Source: an uncultured bacterium (GTDB lineage Bacteria > Cyanobacteriota > Vampirovibrionia > Gastranaerophilales > Gastranaerophilaceae). From it: a stretch of 64,000 nucleotides of DNA. Position numbers and translations under genes: made by a program. Each line of letters opens with the position of its first letter. Position 1 is the first letter of the stretch. The stretch lies in NCBI GenBank assembly GCA_949286705.1, contig CASEDF010000007.1, positions 1 to 64,000 on the forward strand, given 5' to 3'. A model generated the notes under the pieces. It made no database searches, had not been told where the DNA came from, and saw nothing but the letters and a program-made list of their open reading frames with translations. Positions 17,577-25,859 of the stretch are shown one piece after another.

Positions 17577-17605
17577 TTTACAAATCATGATATTTACGTT
17601 ATACT
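17577..17605 (+). promoter_or_regulatory. Promoter of the SLH protein gene
   Basis: TTTACA at 17577-17582, 17-base spacer, TATACT at 17600-17605. The leader to the ATG at 17650 is about 38 bases and carries AGAAGGAAG. Confidence 0.7.
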
Positions 17606-17649
17606 ATAAAAAAAATTAGTTTACTAGTGGTAAGAGAAGGAAGATTATT

Positions 17650-18936
17650 ATGAAAAAAATTTTTGCTGGAGTGATGGCTTTCAGTTTGTTAGTCTGGAAT
17701 GCTCTTCCGGTATTTGCCGGTCAGTCAGTAAAAATTCTTGATGTTAGCAAGGATTACTGGGCAAGACCGGAAATCGTAGAAGTTGTTTCAGACAACATCA
17801 TGACTCTTGACGATGCAGGTAATTTTTATCCTGAAGATACTGTTCAAAGAGTTGAGTTTGTTAAGGCTTTGTTGAAGCTTTTATCAAATGACAATTTGAA
17901 TGTTAACATTAAAAACATCTTTACTGATGTTTCATCATCAAATGCTGATTATGCTGACATTTTGCGTTCTCAGCAATTAGGTTTGGTTTACGGTTATCCT
18001 GACAGAACTTTTAAACCTCAACAGGTTATGACAAGAGCTGAAGTTCAATCTGTAATCAGCCATATTACAAAAGATGCTTCTGCTGATACATCTGTATTGA
18101 ATTATTTTGATGATGCTAATCAGGTTCCGCAATGGGCAGTAAGACCTTATGCAAAATCTTTGGCTTACGGTATTTATGTAAATTATCCGAATGCTAAAGA
18201 ATTGCGTCCGAATGACGATTTGACAAGGGCAGAAGCTGCTGTTCTTCTTGCCAGATTAAAAGATAAAATCGGTCTTGTTAAAGAAGAATATGTTGGTCCT
18301 GATTTGGAAAAAGTGATTGCTATTGAGCATTTGAATATGAAGAAAAATGCTCCGAATCACTCTGTTAAAATTACCAATAAAAGAAATATTGTTATGAGCG
18401 GTAACGTTCTTGAAGTTGCATTTACTGACAAATTCAGATCTGAAGCTGCTTCTGCAGGTCAGGTTGTAAAATTTGTTGCACCTCAAGATATTTGCACTGA
18501 TGAAGGTACAGTATTGTTCCCTGCAAATTCAGTATTCTCAGGAAAGGTTTTGGATGTTGTTCCTCAAAAATGGTTCAACAAGAACGCACGTGTATATATT
18601 CAGTTAACAGAAGTATGCATGCCTGACGGTAAAAAGGTTGACTTGAATGCTAAGCCTTTCTACAGAAATTATGAATTAAAAGAAGGACCTTGGATGACAG
18701 CAGGTAAAGTGGCATTGTGGACTGTAGGTCTTGGTGCTGTTGGTACAGGTGCCGGTGTTGGGTTTGCTTTCATTCCGAACCCTGCTGAAATCGGTAAAGG
18801 TATCGCAATTGGTACTCCTATCGGTGCCGGTGTTGGTTTGATTACCGGTCTTGTAACTCCTGGTCTTAAGTATCATGCTAAATCAGGCGAACAAATTTAC
18901 GTTATCCTTTGTGATGACGCAAGCATTGTTAAGTAA
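17650..18936 (+). CDS. Secreted SLH-domain surface protein
   Basis: A signal peptide (residues ~1-23, ending PVFAG) precedes three SLH domains at about 27-80, 90-145 and 150-207 (FYPEDTVQRVEFV, GYPDRTFKPQQVMTRAE, LRPNDDLTRAEAAVLL). SLH domains anchor proteins to cell-wall polymers or peptidoglycan. The rest is a ~110-residue beta-rich domain and a C-terminal glycine-zipper hairpin (GLGAVGTGAGVGFAF, IGTPIGAGVGLITG) ending IYVILCDDASIVK. In outer-membrane bacteria such proteins link the outer membrane to the wall. It is shorter than the usual SLH-OprB porins of cyanobacteria and lacks a porin barrel. The codons favour common A/T endings, as in highly expressed genes. Confidence 0.9.
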   Translation: MKKIFAGVMAFSLLVWNALPVFAGQSVKILDVSKDYWARPEIVEVVSDNIMTLDDAGNFYPEDTVQRVEFVKALLKLLSNDNLNVNIKNIFTDVSSSNADYADILRSQQLGLVYGYPDRTFKPQQVMTRAEVQSVISHITKDASADTSVLNYFDDANQVPQWAVRPYAKSLAYGIYVNYPNAKELRPNDDLTRAEAAVLLARLKDKIGLVKEEYVGPDLEKVIAIEHLNMKKNAPNHSVKITNKRNIVMSGNVLEVAFTDKFRSEAASAGQVVKFVAPQDICTDEGTVLFPANSVFSGKVLDVVPQKWFNKNARVYIQLTEVCMPDGKKVDLNAKPFYRNYELKEGPWMTAGKVALWTVGLGAVGTGAGVGFAFIPNPAEIGKGIAIGTPIGAGVGLITGLVTPGLKYHAKSGEQIYVILCDDASIVK

Positions 18937-18955
18937 TATGCTTGATTAAAATTTG

Positions 18956-18989
18956 AAAAGCGGACTTCTTTTGAGGTTCGCTTTTTTTT
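18956..18989 (+). terminator. Terminator of the SLH protein gene
   Basis: AAAAGCG pairs with CGCTTTT (extended inward by GAC/GTT wobble pairing), followed by eight T. Confidence 0.85.
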
Positions 18990-19116
18990 ATTGCACTTTT
19001 TGTTAACTCCTTTTGTTTAGTTTATATTGCCTTATGCGGTGTGGAAATATTAAGTTGCATGTTTAAAATGGTAATGTGGCTGATATGGTTCGGCTATTTT
19101 AGAAAAGGAGTAAATT

Positions 19117-19386
19117 ATGAAAAAAACGCTCGCATCACTTGCTTTATTTGCATTTTTCTTCTTACCGGCGCAGGGTGCCTTTGCATGGACTTATGACGGT
19201 ATAGGCAGTCTGAATCCGTTTACGGGCTTCAGAAACTGCAATAAGTGTGAAAAAGTAAAATGCCACAAGGTTAAAAAAGCTAAATGTGATCCTTGTCAGA
19301 AGGTTAAAATTGTACCGAATTGCGATAAGTGTACAAAAGCCTTCAATACAGAACAAAATTGCCCTTGTCACAGAACAAGCTATTAA
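19117..19386 (+). CDS. Small exported Cys-rich protein
   Basis: The 89-residue protein has a clear signal peptide (residues 1-23, PAQGAFA) and a ~65-residue mature part with ten Cys, mostly as CxxC or CxC: CNKC, KCDPC, CDKC and CPCH, mixed with many Lys. This could bind metal or form disulfides outside the cytoplasm. No known family is recognised. An AAAAGGAG site lies six bases before the ATG. It follows the SLH gene but has its own terminators on both sides, so it is a single-gene unit. Confidence 0.75.
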   Translation: MKKTLASLALFAFFFLPAQGAFAWTYDGIGSLNPFTGFRNCNKCEKVKCHKVKKAKCDPCQKVKIVPNCDKCTKAFNTEQNCPCHRTSY

Positions 19387-19411
19387 AAAAGGCGCTTTAT
19401 GCGCCTTTTTT
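19386..19411. terminator. Bidirectional terminator between the Cys-rich gene and the P-loop kinase gene
   Basis: AAAAAGGCGC-TTTAT-GCGCCTTTTT, a ten-base perfect stem with T runs on both strands, placed between two convergent genes. Confidence 0.9.
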
Positions 19412-20249
19412 AATAATCTATATCATCATGTAAAACTTTAAATATTTTATCCGTAATTTGTTGGATATATTCCTGACTGACCATACCGTTAATAACGGCA
19501 TCCGCTATCTGATAATTCGGCCGGATATATTCCTGAGCGGTTTTATTAACATCCTGAAACTGCATGTCTGCGGCTGTACCTGTTTTGCCGCGAAGTGCCG
19601 CGCGTTTATACCAGCGTTCTTTAATGACCTCAAGCGGTGTGAATACATAAACTTTTACATCCATTATATCCGCAAGCCCTTTATTTAAGACATAAAGTCC
19701 TTCTGTTAAAACAACTTTTGCCGGCTGCTTGTGGTCGCCGTTCGGATCTGAAACGCAGGTTACAAAGTCATATTTGGGTGAAGTTACGCTTTTGCCTGAT
19801 TTTAATTCAATCAAATGTTTTTTCATTAATTCCAGATCTATGGCATCGGGGGTATCAAAGCTAAAACCTGTTTTGAATAATTCTTCATAGCTCCCTGCTT
19901 CCTGCAGTTCTTTTGAAGTATCCTTATAATAGTCATCACATCGGATTACTGTATAAATGCCTTGTTTTTTGTCTTTTACGCATGCTTTTATTGTGTTATC
20001 AACAAAAACTGTTTTGCCGGAGGCGCTTTCACCGGTAATTCCGATTAGAAAAGTTTTCTTTTTTTCCTGAACAACTTTTCTTGCAATGTTCAAAATGAGA
20101 TTTTCGGATGTTTTCAGAAATAAAGGCTGTTCTGCGTGTTTATCTTCTTCCAAAACTTTTTTTAAAGCCTCAACGATTTGCGAAATAACTTCCATATCCC
20201 GTCGGCTTGAATAGTAATCATAACTGGTTAATTGAAACTCTTTCATCAA
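19410..20249 (-). CDS. Uridine kinase/phosphoribulokinase-family P-loop kinase
   Basis: This 279-residue protein has Walker A GITGESASGKT near residues 73-83, DDYYKDTS near 105 and the SFDTPDAID segment that is typical of uridine kinases (F-D-x-P-x-A-h-D). It probably phosphorylates uridine/cytidine or a related sugar substrate with ATP. The ~65-residue N-terminal extension before the P-loop (MMKEFQLTSYDYYSS) is longer than in canonical Udk, so the substrate is uncertain. GGGGAAG lies five bases before the first ATG. It is a single-gene unit. Confidence 0.8.
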   Translation of the reverse strand: MMKEFQLTSYDYYSSRRDMEVISQIVEALKKVLEEDKHAEQPLFLKTSENLILNIARKVVQEKKKTFLIGITGESASGKTVFVDNTIKACVKDKKQGIYTVIRCDDYYKDTSKELQEAGSYEELFKTGFSFDTPDAIDLELMKKHLIELKSGKSVTSPKYDFVTCVSDPNGDHKQPAKVVLTEGLYVLNKGLADIMDVKVYVFTPLEVIKERWYKRAALRGKTGTAADMQFQDVNKTAQEYIRPNYQIADAVINGMVSQEYIQQITDKIFKVLHDDIDY

Positions 20250-20396
20250 AACTTCCCCTTACATATTAATTATTTTACTTTAAAGTTTTAAAATTTTCCC
20301 GTAATACTAAATTTTGTAACAATATTGTTTAAAAAATTAAAGTTTGCGGAATAAAAATACGTATATATCTATGTGAAGATAGATAGGAGTATAATA

Positions 20397-20570
20397 ATGT
20401 ATCAAGAAGAAATTTTTTCAAACGCGATTACAGATGCCAAAAAAGCAGGCTATGATGCTTTAAAAAATGAAATCAAGGGAATGGAAGCTGCAATAGAAAG
20501 ATTTTTTACTAAAATCTTTGACACTTCATCATCTCTTGCGGAACGTGATTATAATGTTACTTCGCTATAA
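20397..20570 (+). CDS. Small (57-residue) hypothetical protein
   Basis: The protein starts MYQEEIFSNAITDAKKAGYD and is almost entirely one or two amphipathic helices with no Cys and no membrane segment. ATG 20397 has GATAGGAG seven bases upstream; an earlier in-frame start (20373) has none. A perfect terminator follows. Not recognised. It is convergent with, and adjacent to, the large glycine-zipper gene at 20605. Confidence 0.7.
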   Translation: MYQEEIFSNAITDAKKAGYDALKNEIKGMEAAIERFFTKIFDTSSSLAERDYNVTSL

Positions 20571-20575
20571 AAATT

Positions 20576-20602
20576 AAAAAGACCGGTACAAGCCGGTCTT
20601 TT
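20576..20602. terminator. Terminator between convergent genes
   Basis: AAGACCGG-TACAAG-CCGGTCTT with T run after and A run before; works on both strands. Confidence 0.85.
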
Positions 20603-20604
20603 AT

Positions 20605-22107
20605 TTATGCTGCGAGGTTGCCGTAATTAAATGGATTAAAATAATTATTCATAAAAGGATTGAATGCTGTATTGGAACCGAATATCGGCATAAACTGTCC
20701 GAAATAATTATTCATAAACGGGTTGAATACCGTGTTCATATTGGATGACCATCCGAACGGATTGTTTGTATATCCCGTTGATATTTTACCGTCTGCAAGT
20801 GCGAATAATGCGTTTAATCCTGCATCAGGTTCAAACGTATTTTGTGTGGCTGCTGCAGTTGTTGTACCTGTAGCAGTTGTTGTGTTTGTTGAAGGTGCAG
20901 CCACAGCGGTAGTTTCAGCACCGGTGAGTGAGGCTGCAACTTTATCAACACTTTGTGCTATGGCTTCAGCGTCTTCTTCTGATGCAACATTTCCTGTTTT
21001 AAGATTTTCGCTTGCGTTAATTGCAAGTTCTGCCTGAAGTTCAGGGTTATCTTTTGCTGCTTCTGCAAGTTGTTTGGTTTGTTCTTCCTGAGCTATTTCA
21101 AGTTCATCTTTGCCGACAACGGCTCTTGCAGCTTTACCTGCAAGCCAGCTGCCTAAAATGCCTCCGGCAATACCGATTATAGCACCAACAGCTCCTCCGA
21201 CCGCAGTACCTATTGGGCCGCCAATACATGTACCTATTGTTGCCCCCAGTTTTGCGCCGGCAATACCGCCAAGCTTTGCACCTACTGCAAAACCTGCTGT
21301 ATCTGCCGCAACTTTTACTGCGGATTTTCCAAGTTGTTTTGTCCCTTTTTTGCCGCCCAGCTCTTTATATGTTTTAACAACCGTTGGCACTTCAAGTCCT
21401 GCGGATATAAGTGCCATTACACCGCCGGCTTTAGCACCTTTTGAAATTATTTTTACAGCTTTATTGCTGCTTAATGTGCCTTCTAAAACTTTATTTTCAA
21501 GTGCTCTTACACCGCTTTTTGTTTTTACCCATGATGCTGCTTTGCCTAATTTTGTCTCTTTTGTAATTACTCCTGCGGCTTTTGCATTATTTTCTGCGAT
21601 TTTTGCTTTAGTTTGCGCAATTTTAATTTCATCTATTTTTGCGGCAAGCTCTTTACCTTTTAATGTTTTTGCTTCATTTGTTAATTTGGTTACATCTTTA
21701 TATATATCTGCCTTTTTAACATCTTGAGGTTTGGTTAAATCAAATGCGGGTGTTTTGATTCTTTTTAATTCACCTTGAAGGTAATTATTGTTTACAGTGT
21801 CCCAGAATTTACCTTTCAAAGGAGCCCTGTTTGCTGCAAAAATTGTAGTTTGACCGATTGTATTTTTATAGGTATTTCGAAGTGCCGGACCGTAGTTACC
21901 CCAATTTTGATATGTCCATACGGGCAGATCCCAGATAACAGCTTTACCGGTTTTACATGCTAAAGGAAGTGCCATAATCCCACCGCCGAAGAGCAGGTAG
22001 TTTTTAAGTTCTTCAGCACTGCTTGCGCGGTTTATTGCTGCGCCGGTTGCTGCCGCACTTAAGACGTATAAATCCCTTTCTGTAACTCCGTTTATATAAT
22101 TACTCAT
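20605..22107 (-). CDS. Large Ala/Gly-rich glycine-zipper protein of unknown function
   Basis: 500 residues, not recognised. It has an N-terminal ~70-residue domain with a hydrophobic patch (LLFGGGIMALPLACKTGK), a Lys/Ala-rich helical region (~110-230), then a 90-residue hydrophobic glycine-zipper block near 250-340 (GGIAGAKLGATIGTCIG; GGAVGAIIGIAGGILGSWLAG), an acidic helix, a Thr/Ala linker, and an Asn/Phe-rich tail with repeated NPFMNNYF. Such zippers form membrane hairpins in pore-forming colicins and some toxins, but no toxin domain is identified. It is homologous in its middle part to the next gene upstream (22197-22952). No signal peptide is visible. Confidence 0.7.
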   Translation of the reverse strand: MSNYINGVTERDLYVLSAAATGAAINRASSAEELKNYLLFGGGIMALPLACKTGKAVIWDLPVWTYQNWGNYGPALRNTYKNTIGQTTIFAANRAPLKGKFWDTVNNNYLQGELKRIKTPAFDLTKPQDVKKADIYKDVTKLTNEAKTLKGKELAAKIDEIKIAQTKAKIAENNAKAAGVITKETKLGKAASWVKTKSGVRALENKVLEGTLSSNKAVKIISKGAKAGGVMALISAGLEVPTVVKTYKELGGKKGTKQLGKSAVKVAADTAGFAVGAKLGGIAGAKLGATIGTCIGGPIGTAVGGAVGAIIGIAGGILGSWLAGKAARAVVGKDELEIAQEEQTKQLAEAAKDNPELQAELAINASENLKTGNVASEEDAEAIAQSVDKVAASLTGAETTAVAAPSTNTTTATGTTTAAATQNTFEPDAGLNALFALADGKISTGYTNNPFGWSSNMNTVFNPFMNNYFGQFMPIFGSNTAFNPFMNNYFNPFNYGNLAA

Positions 22108-22169
22108 ATTTATTCCCCGTATTAATATAAAGTTTATTTGATTTTTAAAATTGCTTTTTGTATTAAGAA

Positions 22170-22199
22170 ATGTAAAGCCCGATAATATACCGGACTTTA
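22170..22199 (-). terminator. Hairpin at the end of the 22197-22952 gene (weak terminator)
   Basis: GTAAAG-YCCG stem around an eight-base AT loop, overlapping the stop codon. It lacks a clear U-run, so it may be a 3'-end stabilising hairpin and not a terminator. Confidence 0.35.
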
Positions 22200-22952
22200 C
22201 GCTGTTACGTTTAATTTTTGATTATTAGCGGCATTTGTCATAAAATCATTATTATTTCCGCTATATAACATTTGTTGCAGTATTAATAAATCTTGAGGCG
22301 ACATTGTCATTTTAAGCGATGACTCAGGAGCCTTAACATCATATCCTGTCATATTTCGCGTGAATTCAGCTTGTTGGGCTGCCTTTTTTTCGGAATAGCT
22401 TTTGCCGACAACCAGTTTCCCGAGCAGATCACCTATAATGAAACCGGGGATACTTCCGAGCGGCCCTAAAATCGCAGTACCTATAGCACCGCATGCAACG
22501 CCTGCCGCAATCCTTACTGCACTTTTGCCTGTTTCTGCAGCGCCGTTAATCAGTCCGCCTTCTTTTGTTGCTTTAAATATATTAGGCAGTTCAAATGCAA
22601 CCATTAATGCAGTACCGATTAAGGGGGCGCGTTTTCCAAGACCTTTCAGCGTCCCGCCGATTTTGGAAAGAAACTTTTTGTCACTTTTCCAGAGTGCTGA
22701 AACATCTGTTCTATAGCTTTTTAATGAATCTTTTAAACTCTGAAAAATTTTTTTATTTGAGGTGTATTTATCCGCTTTTTGAAATGCGCTTCCGATTTGT
22801 TTGTCAAATTGGAAAAATCTTCCTTTGCCACTTCTTTTGTAATAGTTGCCGGAATTTTTTAGACTGCTTGTAATCTTTGTTGCAAATCTGTCATCAAAAA
22901 TTAACCTTCCGGCATAATTAAGCCCTGTTTTGGCAATACTTACTATTCCCAT
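22197..22952 (-). CDS. Glycine-zipper protein, paralogue of the adjacent 500-residue protein
   Basis: 251 residues, not recognised. A basic N-terminal ~100 residues is followed by a hydrophobic glycine-rich block (VACGAIGTAILGPLGSIP, GFIIGDLLGKLVVGKS). The order 'AhxxhELPxhhKxxKEGG ... GKSAVRhAAG ... GPhGohhG ... GKhhVGK' matches the middle of the neighbouring 20605-22107 product, so the two arose by duplication. The tail is Asn/Gln-rich. It is preceded by two copies of AGGTAGGTTA and a start-stop ATGTAA, an unusual leader. Pore formation is a guess from the zipper only. Confidence 0.7.
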   Translation of the reverse strand: MGIVSIAKTGLNYAGRLIFDDRFATKITSSLKNSGNYYKRSGKGRFFQFDKQIGSAFQKADKYTSNKKIFQSLKDSLKSYRTDVSALWKSDKKFLSKIGGTLKGLGKRAPLIGTALMVAFELPNIFKATKEGGLINGAAETGKSAVRIAAGVACGAIGTAILGPLGSIPGFIIGDLLGKLVVGKSYSEKKAAQQAEFTRNMTGYDVKAPESSLKMTMSPQDLLILQQMLYSGNNNDFMTNAANNQKLNVTA

Positions 22953-23090
22953 AACTGTAACCTACCTTTTACATAACCTACCTTACCTATATAAAAAATT
23001 TTGCGTGTTTGGGATTGCTAAATTAATAAAATTTTTCTTAACATTTTGTAATGTTTTTTTGTTGTAATATTAATATAAAGGAGGCTTTAT

Positions 23091-24083
23091 ATGCGTACAA
23101 TAACCTTGATTAACGGTGACGGAATCGGTCCTGAGATATCCGATGCAGTGATGAAAATTATAAAGGCAAGCGGGCTTGAAATTAATTGGGATATCCAAAC
23201 TGCAGGTGCTGAGGTTGCAGAGGTTGAGGGCACACCTTTACCTGAGCGCGTGATTAATTCAATACGTGAAAATAAAGTAGCCTTAAAGGCTCCTGTTACA
23301 ACACCTATCGGTAAAGGATTCAGATCTGTTAATGTGCAGCTCAGGAAAGATTTGGATTTGTATGCTAATTTAAGACCGTGTAAAAACCTTCCGAATGTTA
23401 AAACCCGCTTTGAAAATGTTGATTTGATTGTTGTGCGTGAAAATACGGAAGATTTGTATGCGGGAATTGAACATATGAAAGACGGTGATACCGCCGAAAG
23501 TATCAAGATTATTACGCGTCATGCATCAGAGAGAATTTGTAAATTTGCGTTTGATTATGCCCTTAAAAATAATAGGCATGAAGTTTGCGTTGTTACTAAA
23601 GCAAATATTATGAAGCTGTCTGACGGTTTGTTTTTGGAAAGTTACAGAAAAGTTGCAGAAAATTATCCGCAAATTAAAAAACGTGAAATTTTGGTTGATA
23701 ATTTGTGTATGCAGCTTGTACAGGATCCGACGAGGTTTGATGTACTGGTTATGCCTAATTTATACGGTGATATTGTGTCTGATTTGACGGCCGGGTTAAT
23801 AGGCGGCTTAGGTGTTGCACAAGGGGCTAATATCGGTGAACATTGTGCGGTGTTCGAGCCGGTTCACGGTTCTGCTCCGGATATTAAAGGTCAAAATAAG
23901 GCTAATCCGACGGCGCTTTTGTTGTCTGCTGTCGAAATGCTTAAATATATAGGCGAAAATTCTTGCGCAGAAAAAATTGAACGTGCTTTATTCAAAACTC
24001 TTTCTCAAAATATTAAAACGGCCGATTTGGGCGGAAATGCAACAACTACAGAGTTTACACAAAAAGTTATTGAAAACTTATAA
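23091..24083 (+). CDS. icd: NAD-dependent isocitrate dehydrogenase
   Basis: The 330-residue beta-decarboxylating dehydrogenase carries GDGIGPEI near the N-terminus, VNVQLRKDLDLYANLRP, VVRENTEDLYAGIEH (isocitrate-type, not the isopropylmalate pattern), MPNLYGDIVSDLTAGLIGGLG, and HGSAPDIKGQNKANP. The Asp-Ile after HGSAP replaces the Lys-Tyr of NADP enzymes, indicating NAD. It makes 2-oxoglutarate, presumably for glutamate synthesis. AAAGGAGG precedes the ATG. With the LeuA-like synthase and LeuC-like dehydratase at 58-60.7 kb it could complete a citrate-to-2-oxoglutarate branch. A homoisocitrate dehydrogenase role cannot be excluded by eye. The 3' end overlaps the next gene by six bases. Confidence 0.88.
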   Translation: MRTITLINGDGIGPEISDAVMKIIKASGLEINWDIQTAGAEVAEVEGTPLPERVINSIRENKVALKAPVTTPIGKGFRSVNVQLRKDLDLYANLRPCKNLPNVKTRFENVDLIVVRENTEDLYAGIEHMKDGDTAESIKIITRHASERICKFAFDYALKNNRHEVCVVTKANIMKLSDGLFLESYRKVAENYPQIKKREILVDNLCMQLVQDPTRFDVLVMPNLYGDIVSDLTAGLIGGLGVAQGANIGEHCAVFEPVHGSAPDIKGQNKANPTALLLSAVEMLKYIGENSCAEKIERALFKTLSQNIKTADLGGNATTTEFTQKVIENL

Positions 24084-24401
24084 CAATCCTAAATCTCTAA
24101 GAAATTTTTGATTGTTTGCAAGGTCAGCAAGCTTTTCATCCACAAAAGGATCTGCAACGCCGTCATCAAAAAGTTTTTTAACCATATCATTATGGGATTT
24201 GTTTTCGGGGTTTGAGAGCACAAGTTTTGAAAAATTACTTATATCTGTTTGTTTTTCATAAAGCTCAACCGCTTTTTTGGTCATGTCTTTCAGATATTCA
24301 TTTTTGGGTGTTATAAAAATATCTCCGAAAGGCAGTGTTTGCGGTGCGGTGTTTGTTTTTGTATTGTAATCTCTTAAACGTTGTGCGAGTTTTTTGAACA
24401 T
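24078..24401 (-). CDS. Hypothetical protein (about 107 residues)
   Basis: Not recognised. The N-terminus is basic (MFKKLAQRLRDY), followed by a polar linker TNTAPQTLPFGDIFITPK whose PFG resembles the F-G motif of other proteins here, then helices rich in Lys/Asp/Leu to the end. No signal or membrane segment. ATG 24401 is chosen because GAAGGG lies eight bases upstream; an ATG six bases earlier is too close. It overlaps icd by six bases at the 3' end. Confidence 0.65.
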   Translation of the reverse strand: MFKKLAQRLRDYNTKTNTAPQTLPFGDIFITPKNEYLKDMTKKAVELYEKQTDISNFSKLVLSNPENKSHNDMVKKLFDDGVADPFVDEKLADLANNQKFLRDLGLL

Positions 24402-24484
24402 ATACATATCCCTTCATGTTATATTATCTGCATTTTTTTGTAAATGTCTATCAATCTTTGGATTGAGTTTTTGATAATTTTCTC

Positions 24485-24513
24485 TTGATTATAACTTTTA
24501 TTTAAATTAGAAT
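24485..24513 (+). promoter_or_regulatory. Promoter of serS
   Basis: TTGATT at 24485-24490, 17 bases, TAGAAT at 24508-24513; start expected near 24520. The leader is only about 20 bases, so no T-box riboswitch is present. Confidence 0.6.
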
Positions 24514-24540
24514 AATCCTGTAGTAAGAAAGAGGTTCAAG

Positions 24541-25809
24541 ATGCTTGATATCAAATTAATAAGAGAAAATCCCGAAAAAATAAACGAACTTTTAAAACGC
24601 AGAAATCCTGAGTTATCAATAGATGAAGTTATTGAAATAGATGTAGAACGCCGTAAAATTCAAACTCTGGCGGACGATTTGCGTGCAAAACGTAAAGCTG
24701 AATCCCAAAAAATCGGTGAATTAAAGAAAAAAGGCGAAAATACCGACGCAATTCAAGAAGATGTTCGTAAAATCGGGGAAGATATCAAGGAACTTGAAGA
24801 TAAGCAATCGGTTTTGGACGAAAGACAAAGGGATCTTTTATTGCATATCCCGAATATTCCGGACGAAACAACTCCAATCGGCGCGTCAGAAGATGATAAC
24901 GTAGAAGTTTATAAATGGGGTGAGCCGAGAAAATTTGATTTTGAATTCAAGCCTCACTGGGATATTTGCGAAGAAAAGAAACTTGTTGATTTTGAACGCG
25001 GTGTAAAGCTTTCTCAGAGCAGATTTACGCTTTACCGCGGACTCGGTGCAAAGTTAGAGCGTGCAATTATAAACTTTTTCCTGGATTATCATACGGGAGA
25101 ACAGGGGTATGAGGAAATTTTACCGCCTTTTATGGCAAATGCCGCAACCATGACCGGTACCGGACAATTGCCTAAATTTGCGGAAGATATGTACAAATGT
25201 GTTGACGAAGATTTGTACTTAATTCCGACAGCAGAAGTCCCTGTTACAAATATTTATGCCGGTGAAATTTTATCCGAAGAGCAGCTCCCGATGTATATGA
25301 CGGCTTACACTCCATGCTTTAGACGTGAAGCAGGTTCTGCCGGAAAAGATACAAGAGGCTTAATCAGAGTCCATCAGTTCAATAAGGTTGAACTGGTTAA
25401 ACTTTGTACACCTCAGACAAGTAAAGATGAGCATGAAAAATTGACCGAAGATGCTGAAAAGATGCTTCAATTATTGGAGCTTCCATATCGCCGCGAGGCT
25501 TTATGTACGGCTGATATCGGTTTTAGTGCCAATAAATGCTGGGATTTGGAAGTTTGGATGCCGTCTTACGGAACTTATAAAGAAATTTCCAGCTGTTCAA
25601 ATTACGGTGATTATCAGGCAAGACGCGCGAATATCAGATATCGCGACAAAGCAACCGGCAAAACCCAGTTTGTTCATACAATTAACGGTTCCGGACTTGC
25701 GGTCGGCAGAACTTTTGCCGCAATTGTTGAAAATTACCAGCAGGCGGACGGTTCTATCGTTATTCCGGAAGTTTTGCGCAAATACACAGGCTTTGATATT
25801 ATTAAATAA
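24541..25809 (+). CDS. serS: Seryl-tRNA synthetase
   Basis: 422 residues, the usual length. Residues ~1-105 form the antiparallel coiled-coil arm that contacts the long variable arm of tRNA-Ser. The class II catalytic core follows, with motif 2 in [24 protein letters not shown] and motif 3 in [22 protein letters not shown] 24541 has AAAGAGG seven bases upstream. Single gene with its own promoter. Confidence 0.98.
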   Translation: MLDIKLIRENPEKINELLKRRNPELSIDEVIEIDVERRKIQTLADDLRAKRKAESQKIGELKKKGENTDAIQEDVRKIGEDIKELEDKQSVLDERQRDLLLHIPNIPDETTPIGASEDDNVEVYKWGEPRKFDFEFKPHWDICEEKKLVDFERGVKLSQSRFTLYRGLGAKLERAIINFFLDYHTGEQGYEEILPPFMANAATMTGTGQLPKFAEDMYKCVDEDLYLIPTAEVPVTNIYAGEILSEEQLPMYMTAYTPCFRREAGSAGKDTRGLIRVHQFNKVELVKLCTPQTSKDEHEKLTEDAEKMLQLLELPYRREALCTADIGFSANKCWDLEVWMPSYGTYKEISSCSNYGDYQARRANIRYRDKATGKTQFVHTINGSGLAVGRTFAAIVENYQQADGSIVIPEVLRKYTGFDIIK

Positions 25810-25810
25810 T

Positions 25811-25839
25811 TTTACAAACATATAAATTTATGTCATAAT
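25811..25839 (+). promoter_or_regulatory. Promoter of the Ski2-like helicase gene
   Basis: TTTACA at 25811-25816, 17 bases, CATAAT at 25834-25839, just after the serS stop. Confidence 0.5.
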
Positions 25840-25859
25840 AGTTTTAAGGATAGTTTGTT

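Noticed and set aside
21110-21727. Long plus-strand ORF of 205 codons opposite the glycine-zipper gene
   Set aside because: Pro/Ala-rich antisense shadow of the Gly/Ala-rich gene on the minus strand; no ribosome site or family.
23091-24083. Reading as 3-isopropylmalate dehydrogenase
   Set aside because: RENTEDLYAGIE and DLYANLRP follow the isocitrate dehydrogenase pattern.
24413-24540. T-box leader upstream of serS
   Set aside because: The promoter sits only about 20 bases from the ribosome site, leaving no room for a T-box.
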